This document shows, in pieces, positions 1-5,801 of a stretch of 5,801 nucleotides of DNA. This DNA is from Clostridiales bacterium (GTDB taxonomy: Bacteria; Bacillota; Clostridia; Lachnospirales; CAG-274). Each line of letters starts with the position of its first letter. The stretch's first letter is position 1. Under the pieces are notes generated by a model. The model saw only the letters and a program-made list of their open reading frames with translations, searched no databases and was not told where the DNA came from. The stretch is taken from assembly GCA_021202835.1 (NCBI GenBank), contig JAJQCI010000037.1:1-5801 (forward strand), given 5' to 3'. The position numbers and the translations under genes are program-made.

Positions 1-2
1 CA

Positions 3-269
3 ATAAAAGATATGCTTTCGGAAATTTCCGAAAAGGCTCAGTTGTTGTCAGAGGATTATGAAAATCCGCAACTTGCTGATTTAAAAAATAATTTTTCACC
101 TTATTATATGACAATGGATGACAAATATTTGGATGATGAATATAATGAGACTGTTGTGAAAGAAAATATTGAAACTGTAATTGACTTTTATAGCCGCTTT
201 GTAAAGCGAATGAATAAAATGATGGAAGATAATCCGGAAACAAATTTAATTTCCATTATGGGACCTTAA
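3..269 (+). CDS. C-terminal fragment of an unrecognised protein
   Basis: The reading frame is open from the left edge of the window to a TAA stop at 267-269. An ATG at 12-14 is in frame, but no ribosome binding site can be seen before it and the frame stays open upstream, so I read this as the last 89 or so residues of a longer gene that begins outside the window. The visible part is hydrophilic, acidic and probably mostly helical, with motifs such as KYLDDEYNETVVKENIETV followed by DFYSRFVKRMNKMMED. It has no membrane segment, no cysteines and no motif I recognise. It is AT-rich and is the only gene on the plus strand, facing the group II intron remnant and prs. It could be an accessory gene, or cargo lying within the intron, but the sequence does not decide. 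No function is assigned. Confidence 0.55.
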   Translation: MKDMLSEISEKAQLLSEDYENPQLADLKNNFSPYYMTMDDKYLDDEYNETVVKENIETVIDFYSRFVKRMNKMMEDNPETNLISIMGP

Positions 270-329
270 TTCACACATAAATGCGAATATACATATTTGT
301 AGTTCGGCTGTTATTTTCAATTATCAGAT

Positions 330-585
330 AAACAGCGTCTGTCTTATCCCTGCCGTCAAGCCCTTCCATCTATCTGCTTTTACAGACTTCTGCGATACTA
401 TGGGCTACTTCTGTACGTTCAATCCACACCTTGCGATGTGTGTTAACAGAAGATAAATTTGCTATTTGACTTCCTCCGAATTTTTCCTCACTATGGACAC
501 CCCTTGTCCTAGGCTATGTGTTTCCCACTGTCAGAGCGCACTGCAGACTTTCACCGATTAGACTGCGCACCCATGCAGGGAAAAC
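330..585 (-). mobile_element. Group II intron 5' region (domain I), probably a degenerate remnant
   Basis: Read on the minus strand, this non-coding stretch carries a series of blocks typical of the 5' third of bacterial group II intron ribozymes. They are CCCTGCATGGGTGCGC (580-565), GGTGAAAGTC (555-546), AGTGGGAAACACATAGCC with GACAAGG (529-502), GGTGTCCATAGTGAGG (501-486), GGAGGAAGTC soon after, and AGCAGATAGATGGAAGG near 380-362. The order and spacing match what I remember of these introns; no alignment was run. The expected 5' end GTGCG before CCCTGCATGGG reads GTTTT (585-581), so the splice site looks degraded. A second GTGCG at 570-566 is an alternative 5' end. The reverse transcriptase/maturase gene normally in domain IV is not present in the next 330 bases, and domains V and VI are not in the window. 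The element follows directly after the prs terminator. The left boundary is approximate and the intron subclass is not assigned. Confidence 0.72.
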
Positions 586-619
586 CGAAAAATTTCAGGC
601 TCCGCAAAAACGGAGCCTG
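586..619 (-). terminator. Intrinsic terminator of the glmU-prs unit
   Basis: A perfect 9-bp inverted repeat, CAGGCTCCG (596-604) and CGGAGCCTG (611-619), encloses a 6-nt loop. In the minus-strand transcript the stem is followed by AAATTTTT, a usable U-tract. It begins 15 nt after the prs stop codon. This is a standard rho-independent terminator. The group II intron remnant begins within about 10-25 nt of the stem, a placement typical of introns that target terminator hairpins. Confidence 0.9.
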
Positions 620-634
620 TATGTAGCGTTTTTA

Positions 635-1591
635 TTAATCGTAAAGTCTTGAAATGGGAAGTCCCTCGTGAATTCTGTAGACAGCATCGGCAAAAATCTT
701 TGCTGTTGAAAGAATTTTAATTTTGGGGATTCTCTTTTCTTCGGGGAAATATATTGTGTCTAACATAATAAGCTGGTCAATAGCACAGTTTTCTATTCTT
801 TCAAGGGCCTTGCCAGAGAAAACGCCGTGAGTACAGCAGGCATAGGCAGACTTTGCCCCTCTTTCCTTAATAGCGTTTGCCGCATTGCAAATTGTGCCGG
901 CAGTATCAATCATATCGTCAACGAGAATGGCGTCTTTGCCTTTAATGTCGCCGATTATGTTCATAATTTCGGAAACATTGGGACGGGGACGTCTTTTGTC
1001 TATTATGGCAATAGGAATATTCAGCTTTTCTGCAAAGGCACGGGTTCTGGCTACAGAGCCCAGGTCGGGAGAAACAGCAACCAAATTATCCATATTGTCT
1101 TCAAACTTCGATTCATAATAGTCCGTAAGAAGAGAATTTCCTCTTAAATGGTCTACGGGTATATCGAAAAAGCCCTGAATCTGAGCACAGTGCAAATCCA
1201 TTGTCAAAATTCTGTCGGCGCCTGCCGTTGTAATCATATCCGCCACAAGCTTAGCCGAAATGGGATCTCTCGGTCTTGCCTTTCTGTCCTGTCTTGCATA
1301 GCCGTAGTAGGGAATAACGGCGTTAATTCTGCCTGCCGAAGCTCTCTTACAGGCGTCAATCATAATAAGCAGCTCCATAAGGCTGTCGTTTACGGGCTTT
1401 GAGGTTGAGTTTACGATATAAACGTCTGCCCCTCTGACTGTTTCAAGAATGTTTATGCTTATTTCGCCGTCAGAAAACTGACCCACGTGGGCGTTGCTCA
1501 GGCTTAAGCCAATTTCCTTCGCAAGGCTTTCTGCCAAAGGTCTGTTTGAGGTTCCGCTTAAAATCTTAATATTTCCTCCGGTCATATTCAT
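635..1591 (-). CDS. prs: Ribose-phosphate pyrophosphokinase (PRPP synthetase)
   Basis: The enzyme transfers pyrophosphate from ATP to ribose-5-phosphate, giving PRPP for purine, pyrimidine, NAD, histidine and tryptophan synthesis in the cytoplasm. The 318-residue product has the usual length for bacterial class I enzymes (Bacillus Prs is about 317). Visible motifs are the flexible catalytic loop ARQDRKARPRDP (residues 99-110), the family signature DLHCAQIQGFFDIPVD (132-147) with its metal-binding histidine, and the PRPP-binding loop VDDMIDTAGTI (224-234). The ribose-phosphate region reads SPDLGSVARTR, a variant of the more usual SPDxGGVxRAR. The ATG at 1591-1589 is chosen because AGGAGG (1607-1602) lies 10 nt upstream; a second ATG two codons later has no site of its own. 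It follows glmU on the same strand with a 128-nt gap, the conserved Firmicutes order, and ends at a clear terminator. It appears complete. Confidence 0.97.
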   Translation of the reverse strand: MNMTGGNIKILSGTSNRPLAESLAKEIGLSLSNAHVGQFSDGEISINILETVRGADVYIVNSTSKPVNDSLMELLIMIDACKRASAGRINAVIPYYGYARQDRKARPRDPISAKLVADMITTAGADRILTMDLHCAQIQGFFDIPVDHLRGNSLLTDYYESKFEDNMDNLVAVSPDLGSVARTRAFAEKLNIPIAIIDKRRPRPNVSEIMNIIGDIKGKDAILVDDMIDTAGTICNAANAIKERGAKSAYACCTHGVFSGKALERIENCAIDQLIMLDTIYFPEEKRIPKIKILSTAKIFADAVYRIHEGLPISRLYD

Positions 1592-1719
1592 GGAATTATT
1601 TCCTCCTAAATAAAGATATACCCATTTTTAACAGCTGCCCGGCCCTGACGCAAACGCTTTGCGAATTATTTGACTTAGCCGCTGTCGTTTTATATGTTTT
1701 TGAGTGGTTTTAAAATTTT

Positions 1720-3081
1720 TTACTTTTTATCCATCCAGCCGTCAATGTTAACCTGGCGTTTGCGTGCTATTGACAGTGCATGGGGCGGAACATCGTTGTT
1801 TATTGTTGAGCCTGCCGCAGTTACGGCGTTTTCACCAACCGTCACAGGCGCCACAAGGTTTGTGTTGCAGCCTATAAAGGCGTTGTCCTTTATTGTGGTT
1901 CTGTATTTGTGAACACCGTCATAGTTGGCGGTAACGGTTCCGCAGCCGAAGTTTACATTCTTGCCTACGTCGGAATCGCCTACGTAGGTAAGGTGAGAAA
2001 CCTTTGTGCCGTCGTCTATATTTGAATTCTTTATTTCCACAAAGTCACCTATTCTTACGTGTTCCCCAATGTTTGCACCGGGACGAAGATAAGCAAAGGG
2101 CCCTACGGTTGTATAGTTGTCAACATATGCATTCATAAGAACTGACATCTTTATGTTTACTCCGTCTTTTATTTCAGAGCTTACAATCTGAGTGTTTGGC
2201 CCTATAACGCAGTCCGTTCCTATAACGGTCTTTCCCTCCAGAGTTGTTCCCGGAAGAATAATTGTGTCGGCCTCTATTGAAACGTCCTGACCTATATATG
2301 TGTTTTCGGGGTTTGTTATTGTAACTCCGTTTAACATATGATATTCGTTTATTCTCTTAACAAGAGCCTTTGTTGCCACAGACAAATCAAGCTTTGAGTT
2401 TACGCCCAAAAATTCGTTTTCGTCCTTCGCCGTCATAACGCCTACAGGCTCGCCGCTGTTTTTGATAATCTCCATAGTGTCGGTTAAATAATATTCGCCC
2501 TGGGCATTGCTGCTGCTTAAATTTGAAAGGGCCTCTTTCAGAACCTTAGCTTCGAAAATGTAAACTCCGGAGTTAACCTCTTTAACGGCAAGCTCTTCCG
2601 GCGTGCCGTCCTTCTGTTCGACAATTCTTAAAAACTCGCCTTCGGATGATCTTATAACTCTGCCGTAGCCGGTTGGGTCTTCCTTTATAAAGCTTACACT
2701 TGTTGCGCTGTCTGCGTGTTCGGTGTGATAGGAAAAAATTTCCTTTATTGTTTCGGCTTTAATAAGGGGAGTATCTCCGCAGAGAACGAGAACACTGCCC
2801 TCGTCTCCTATAAAATCTCCTGCCTGCATAACGGCGTGGCCCGTCCCGAGTTGTTCCTTTTGAAGAGCATATTTAACTCTGTCGCCTATCATCTTTTTGA
2901 CAAGCATACTTTTGTGGCCCACAACAACGCAGATATCTTCGGCTCCCACTTTAAGAGAAGCGTCTATAACATAATCAAGCATTGTTTTGTCAAGGACCTT
3001 ATGCAGAACCTTAGGTACCTTAGACTTCATTCTTGTGCCCTGACCGGCAGCAAGTATAATAACCTTTAATTTCTTATTCAT
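1720..3081 (-). CDS. glmU: Bifunctional UDP-N-acetylglucosamine pyrophosphorylase / glucosamine-1-phosphate N-acetyltransferase
   Basis: GlmU acetylates glucosamine-1-phosphate and then couples it to UTP, making UDP-GlcNAc for peptidoglycan and teichoic acids in the cytoplasm. With the start used here the protein has 453 residues (about 456 in Bacillus and E. coli). The N-terminal uridyltransferase domain shows LAAGQGTRM and the lysine of VPK (residues 10-24), QLGTGHA (77-83), the metal-binding CGDTPL (101-106), EVNSGVY (168-174) and GEYYLTD (195-201). The C-terminal left-handed beta-helix begins near residue 252 and carries YLRPGA (331-336), SHLTYVGD with the catalytic histidine at about 363, and TANYDG (384-389). 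The frame stays open upstream to 3138, but I chose the ATG at 3081-3079. It has GAGGTGG 3 nt upstream, gives the family length, and the probable -10 box (3129-3124) lies inside the longer version. It is followed by prs and appears complete. Confidence 0.97.
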   Translation of the reverse strand: MNKKLKVIILAAGQGTRMKSKVPKVLHKVLDKTMLDYVIDASLKVGAEDICVVVGHKSMLVKKMIGDRVKYALQKEQLGTGHAVMQAGDFIGDEGSVLVLCGDTPLIKAETIKEIFSYHTEHADSATSVSFIKEDPTGYGRVIRSSEGEFLRIVEQKDGTPEELAVKEVNSGVYIFEAKVLKEALSNLSSSNAQGEYYLTDTMEIIKNSGEPVGVMTAKDENEFLGVNSKLDLSVATKALVKRINEYHMLNGVTITNPENTYIGQDVSIEADTIILPGTTLEGKTVIGTDCVIGPNTQIVSSEIKDGVNIKMSVLMNAYVDNYTTVGPFAYLRPGANIGEHVRIGDFVEIKNSNIDDGTKVSHLTYVGDSDVGKNVNFGCGTVTANYDGVHKYRTTIKDNAFIGCNTNLVAPVTVGENAVTAAGSTINNDVPPHALSIARKRQVNIDGWMDKK

Positions 3082-3123
3082 AATCCACCTCATAATCATA
3101 TGCGAAATCCGCTCGCCTATACT

Positions 3124-3129
3124 ATTATA
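3124..3129 (-). promoter_or_regulatory. Probable -10 box of the glmU-prs promoter
   Basis: The minus strand reads TATAAT at 3129-3124, a perfect sigma-A -10 hexamer, about 42 nt before the glmU ATG. This would give a 5' leader of roughly 35 nt carrying the GAGGTGG ribosome binding site. No good -35 hexamer lies at 16-18 nt; the sequence there is a run of A and T. A TTGACA further upstream (3188-3183) is too far away to pair with it. The region between this box and the stem-loop at 3238 is AT-rich and otherwise featureless. Confidence 0.5.
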
Positions 3130-3237
3130 TTCTCTCACTTTTACAAAAAATTTTCAATACTTATTTTGCTTTTTCTTAATTTTGTCAATTTTCTATTATA
3201 AACATAATTTTTTTCGGAAATAATTGTACATTTTTTA

Positions 3238-3266
3238 GGGCAATCCCGAAATTTTAAGGATTGCCC
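3238..3266 (-). terminator. Stem-loop behind the membrane-anchored gene, possible non-canonical terminator
   Basis: A perfect 9-bp inverted repeat, GGGCAATCC (3238-3246) and GGATTGCCC (3258-3266), with an 11-nt loop, starts 9 nt after the stop codon of the upstream minus-strand gene. Its position is that of a terminator. However, the minus-strand transcript continues TAAAAAATG, an A-rich run, not a U-tract. It may act as an mRNA 3' end stabiliser or a weak terminator. On the plus strand it is also not followed by a solid U-tract. Confidence 0.5.
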
Positions 3267-3275
3267 CCTGTAATT

Positions 3276-4211
3276 TTATTCAAAACTTTCCACATTAATG
3301 ACGCTGTTTACATGCGGAATAAGAGATGACGTGTCAAAGTCATCTGCTTTTTCAAGATATAATTCGCCCTCCGAACCCTTTCTTGTTATATAAAGAGGCT
3401 CTTCGTTTCTTGCCTTATAATAAACACACTCCGAATAGTCAAGGTTAAGGTAGAAGTTGTTATAAAATTCTTCGTCCAAAATAACCTCTCCCCTGGATTT
3501 TGTATAAACGGCAAAAACATTTGAATAGCTGTCCGGGTCTTCGATTACATAATAAATGTATTCAGCATCATCTGAAATCGCCAAAACATCTATGTTTTGA
3601 CCTATAACATATTCCTTTTCATTCATATAATAGCAGCAGTCATATGTATACTCCTCTTCATCGTAGTTTCTTACATATGCAATAACATTGCCGCTTGGAG
3701 AAATCTGTATTGTGCTTGACGTGCTTACAAAAACATCCTGACAGATCATATGGGTTTCGCCCTTTACCGTATCATAGGTAAAAAGAGTGCCTACATATTT
3801 TTTTTCGTTTGAATTCGGTGTAACAAAAGCAACCAGAGAACCGTCGTTTGAAATGGAGCATGAAGTAGCACTCATAGTAAGGCTCTTCTCTTCTCCGTCG
3901 GCAAAATATGAAAGCCTGCCTCCGTTTACAACAATAAACCTGTCCTGAGCAAGATTTGACATATAGTCACTGCCTGTGAGGGTTATGCTTTCTCCGTTTT
4001 CATCGGTAAAAATCAGATATTTGTTTACGGTTTCTCCTGCCGAAGTGTTTTCGTCTCTGTCTTCAGTTACCGTATATTTGGTAAGGGGAACAACATCGGA
4101 ACTGCCCGAGCCCTTTGAAAACACAATCACCAAAACCACAGCCGCAAAAACAACCGCCGCCGCAATAACACCTATAACCGCCGTTTTTAAAAGTGAACCT
4201 TCTTTTTTCAT
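3276..4211 (-). CDS. Membrane-anchored protein with a beta-propeller-like extracellular domain, function unknown
   Basis: I do not recognise a named family. The 311-residue product starts MKKEGSLLK, followed by one strong hydrophobic segment (about residues 10-31) rich in Ala and Val. This is followed by a short Gly/Ser stretch. That fits an uncleaved N-terminal anchor with the rest outside the cell. The outer part is acidic and tyrosine-rich. It shows repeated units of the type S-x-D/S-G/A then a hydrophobic strand: SISNDGSLVAFV (119-130), QISPSGNVIAYV (169-180), AISDDAEYIYYV (211-222) and NLDYSECVYYK (256-266). Each is followed by a second strand such as LFTYDTVKGE or VFAVYTKSRGE. This resembles TolB/DPP-IV-type WD40-like propeller blades. 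Only about four or five units fit, fewer than a closed propeller normally has, so it may be a shortened form. GGAGG (4223-4219) lies 7 nt before the ATG and a good promoter precedes it, so it is probably transcribed alone. Confidence 0.8.
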   Translation of the reverse strand: MKKEGSLLKTAVIGVIAAAVVFAAVVLVIVFSKGSGSSDVVPLTKYTVTEDRDENTSAGETVNKYLIFTDENGESITLTGSDYMSNLAQDRFIVVNGGRLSYFADGEEKSLTMSATSCSISNDGSLVAFVTPNSNEKKYVGTLFTYDTVKGETHMICQDVFVSTSSTIQISPSGNVIAYVRNYDEEEYTYDCCYYMNEKEYVIGQNIDVLAISDDAEYIYYVIEDPDSYSNVFAVYTKSRGEVILDEEFYNNFYLNLDYSECVYYKARNEEPLYITRKGSEGELYLEKADDFDTSSLIPHVNSVINVESFE

Positions 4212-4247
4212 TGAACATCCTCCAAAGTCTTATGTATATCTTAGTTT

Positions 4248-4276
4248 AATGTAACAAAAAAAGTCGGAAATGTCAA
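4248..4276 (-). promoter_or_regulatory. Sigma-A-type promoter of the membrane-anchored protein gene
   Basis: The minus strand carries a perfect -35 hexamer TTGACA (4276-4271), a spacer of exactly 17 nt containing seven consecutive T residues, and a -10 hexamer TACATT (4253-4248, four of six consensus bases). Transcription would start near 4241, giving a leader of about 30 nt with the GGAGG ribosome binding site. This separates the gene from the alr-mazF unit upstream. Confidence 0.75.
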
Positions 4277-4354
4277 TAGCCGTAATAATTTTTTTGCGGA
4301 GCCGGATATAATTTTTAAGCGGAAACAAGCTTAACTGTTTTAAAAAACCGCCTT

Positions 4355-4696
4355 TTACAGCCCCAGACTTATTAAAAGCGCCTTGTCAACCTTCGTCATA
4401 AGCCCTCTGTCGAGATGTCCTATTTTTTCTCTGAGCCTTTTTTTATCTATAGTTCTTATCTGTTCCAAAAGCACAACGGAATCCTTTATAAGAGAATATT
4501 TTTTAGAATCGGCCTCTATGTGGGTAGGCAGCTTCGCCTTGTTTATATGGGAGGTTATGGCCGCTATTATTACCGTAGGCGAATATCTGTTTCCTATATC
4601 GTTTTGAATAACAAGCACGGGACGAATCCCTCCCTGTTCAGACCCTATAACGGGACTTAAATCGGCATAAAATATATCTCCTCGCTTTACTGTCAA
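4355..4696 (-). CDS. mazF: Type II toxin endoribonuclease, MazF/NdoA (PemK) family
   Basis: MazF-type toxins are sequence-specific, ribosome-independent mRNA interferases; the Bacillus homologue cuts at UACAU. The 113-residue product is very close to the Bacillus NdoA sequence as I remember it. It begins VKRGDIFYADLSP and continues GSEQGGIRPVLVIQND (residues 18-33). The two catalytic residues known from Bacillus, Arg25 and Thr48, are both present at the same positions (IRP and AAITS), and LLEQIRTIDKKRL follows, so the enzyme should be active. The start is TTG at 4696-4694, with AGGGGTG (4708-4702) at good spacing; no ATG or GTG gives this N-terminus. It lies 75 nt downstream of alr on the same strand and is probably co-transcribed. 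In Bacillus the antitoxin gene sits between alr and the toxin gene. No such gene fits here. Confidence 0.94.
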   Translation of the reverse strand: MTVKRGDIFYADLSPVIGSEQGGIRPVLVIQNDIGNRYSPTVIIAAITSHINKAKLPTHIEADSKKYSLIKDSVVLLEQIRTIDKKRLREKIGHLDRGLMTKVDKALLISLGL

Positions 4697-4771
4697 AAAA
4701 TCACCCCTGTAAGTCTGTCTTTTTCTCTTTGGTTATTATTGACTGCAGGTGTATTTTTTATTCTTTGCTTT

Positions 4772-5801
4772 TCAGCCCATTTCCGTATAGTTTATTATTC
4801 TTATTGGTTTTCCGTCTCTTATATATACTCTGGGGACTCTTTTTCCTACGGCGCAGAGTATCTCATAGCTTATTGTGTCTCCCAAACCGGCAAGCTCGTC
4901 AGCGTCTATTTTAAGCCCCTTTTCTTCACCCAAAAGTATAACCTCGTCTCCCATGGCAACAGAAGGAACGCCGCTTACGTCTATCATAAACTGATCCATA
5001 CATATTCTGCCTACAATGGGAGCATAACAGCCCTTTACTATAACTCTGGCTTTATTTGAAAAGCATCTCATATATCCGTCGGCATATCCAACCGGCACAG
5101 TGGCCACCTTCATATCTTTTTTTGCCGTAAAGGTTCTGCCGTAGCTTACAGAAGAGCCTGCCGCCAGGGGCTTTACATAGCCTATATGGGTTTTAAGACT
5201 CATAACCGGCTTTATGTCAATGCTTCTTTTTACCTCGTCTGAAGGGTAATAGCCGTAGAGAATTATTCCGGCTCTTACCATATCATATTTAAGCTCCGGA
5301 AGCATATCCAAAACTGCGGCTGAATTTGCACAGTGCCTTATGAGCTTAAGGCCTTTTTCCTCCAAAGCACCGCAGACATAGGCGAATCTTTCCGCCTGAA
5401 GCCTTGTATAGCTTTTGTCGGCGCTGTCAGACTCGGCAAAGTGGGTAAATATCCCTTCTGTAAATATCCCCGGAAGACGGCTTATATACATAATTTCTTC
5501 AATGCTTTTTTCGTTGGGAAGAAAGCCGAGCCGCCCCATACCCGTATCGATTTTTATATGAACCCTGCAGGTTTTTCCCAGCTTAAGGGCTTCTCTTGAA
5601 ATTTCTTCAGCCATCTCCTTTGAAAAAACAGTCTGGGTTATGTTGTTTTCTATAACGGCTCCTAAATTTCCGCTGACAGTATAGCCCAAAATAAGTACAG
5701 GCTCCATAATGCTGTTTGCCCTGAGACTTAAGGCCTCATCGCAGTTTGCCACAGCTAAATATTCGGCACCGTTAAACAAACAGACCTTCGCCGCTTCAAC
5801 T
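4772..5801 (-). CDS. alr: Alanine racemase, N-terminus outside the window
   Basis: This PLP-dependent enzyme interconverts L- and D-alanine and supplies D-Ala for peptidoglycan in the cytoplasm. The frame is open to the right edge of the window and ends with TGA at 4774-4772. About 342 residues are visible of a usual 370-390, so the missing N-terminus should contain the PLP lysine motif (AVVKANAYGHG type). Visible conserved blocks, in order, are GAEYLAVAN near the edge, HIKIDTGMGRLGF, HCANSAAVL, MVRAGIILYG, VSYGRTF with the catalytic tyrosine of the second half, TVPVGYADG, GRICMDQFMIDV and the C-terminal TISYEILCAVGKRVPR. All are as expected for an active enzyme, with no frameshift. A TTG at 5779 is in frame but lies in the middle of a conserved region and is not the start. 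It precedes mazF, the Firmicutes arrangement. Confidence 0.96.
   Translation of the reverse strand, partial: VEAAKVCLFNGAEYLAVANCDEALSLRANSIMEPVLILGYTVSGNLGAVIENNITQTVFSKEMAEEISREALKLGKTCRVHIKIDTGMGRLGFLPNEKSIEEIMYISRLPGIFTEGIFTHFAESDSADKSYTRLQAERFAYVCGALEEKGLKLIRHCANSAAVLDMLPELKYDMVRAGIILYGYYPSDEVKRSIDIKPVMSLKTHIGYVKPLAAGSSVSYGRTFTAKKDMKVATVPVGYADGYMRCFSNKARVIVKGCYAPIVGRICMDQFMIDVSGVPSVAMGDEVILLGEEKGLKIDADELAGLGDTISYEILCAVGKRVPRVYIRDGKPIRIINYTEMG

Noticed and set aside
270..600. Possible short protein genes or a CRISPR/tRNA in the 365-nt non-coding stretch
   Set aside because: Frames are short and interrupted, there are no spaced direct repeats, and no tRNA cloverleaf motif was seen. The blocks fit group II intron RNA better.
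827..1402. Several plus-strand open frames of 77-106 codons opposite prs
   Set aside because: They are complementary-strand shadows of a clearly coding, conserved gene, without ribosome binding sites or recognisable products.
1649..1663. Small hairpin CGCAAA-CGC-TTTGCG in the 128-nt gap between glmU and prs
   Set aside because: It has only six base pairs with a 3-nt loop and no U-tract on the minus strand, so it is not a convincing terminator or riboswitch. I also see no strong promoter in this gap.
3183..3188. TTGACA on the minus strand as a -35 box upstream of glmU
   Set aside because: No acceptable -10 lies 16-18 nt downstream; the perfect TATAAT is more than 50 nt away.
4319..4351. Possible terminator behind mazF (GCGG and CCGC arms with AAACA/TGTTT inside)
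   Set aside because: The arms are interrupted by a large unpaired A/T bulge and no U-tract follows the stem, so support is too weak to list it as a feature.
4383..5059. Plus-strand open frames opposite mazF and alr, candidates for a missing antitoxin
   Set aside because: They overlap conserved coding sequence, have no visible ribosome binding sites, and their hydrophobic or tyrosine-rich products do not resemble MazE or CopG-type antitoxins.

Overview
The window looks like chromosomal DNA from a low-GC Gram-positive bacterium, most likely a member of the Clostridia. The reasons are strong AGGAGG-type ribosome binding sites, the glmU-prs gene pair, a MazF toxin gene next to alr, and protein sequences close to Bacillus/Clostridium versions. 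I cannot name the species.

Nearly everything is on the minus strand, so it reads from high to low coordinates. Transcription enters from the right with alr (alanine racemase, N-terminus cut off by the window edge). It continues 75 nt later with a mazF/ndoA endoribonuclease toxin gene that starts with TTG. No antitoxin gene lies between them, although in Bacillus that is where it sits. A well-formed promoter (TTGACA-17-TACATT) then drives an unrecognised membrane-anchored protein with a beta-propeller-like outer domain. A stem-loop closes that unit. Next comes the glmU-prs pair, probably from a promoter with a perfect TATAAT box just upstream of glmU. It ends in a clear intrinsic terminator.

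GlmU makes UDP-N-acetylglucosamine and Alr makes D-alanine, both precursors of peptidoglycan. Prs makes PRPP for nucleotide, histidine and tryptophan synthesis. These are housekeeping functions and the genes look intact.

The left end (positions 1-585) is different. Directly behind the prs terminator lies RNA-like sequence that I recognise as the 5' (domain I) part of a bacterial group II intron on the minus strand. Its 5' end looks degraded. Instead of the expected reverse transcriptase gene, the C-terminal end of an unknown plus-strand gene follows. This is the accessory and most unusual part of the window, together with the mazF lacking an antitoxin. I saw no tRNA, rRNA or CRISPR array, and I do not claim a new defence or metabolic system here.
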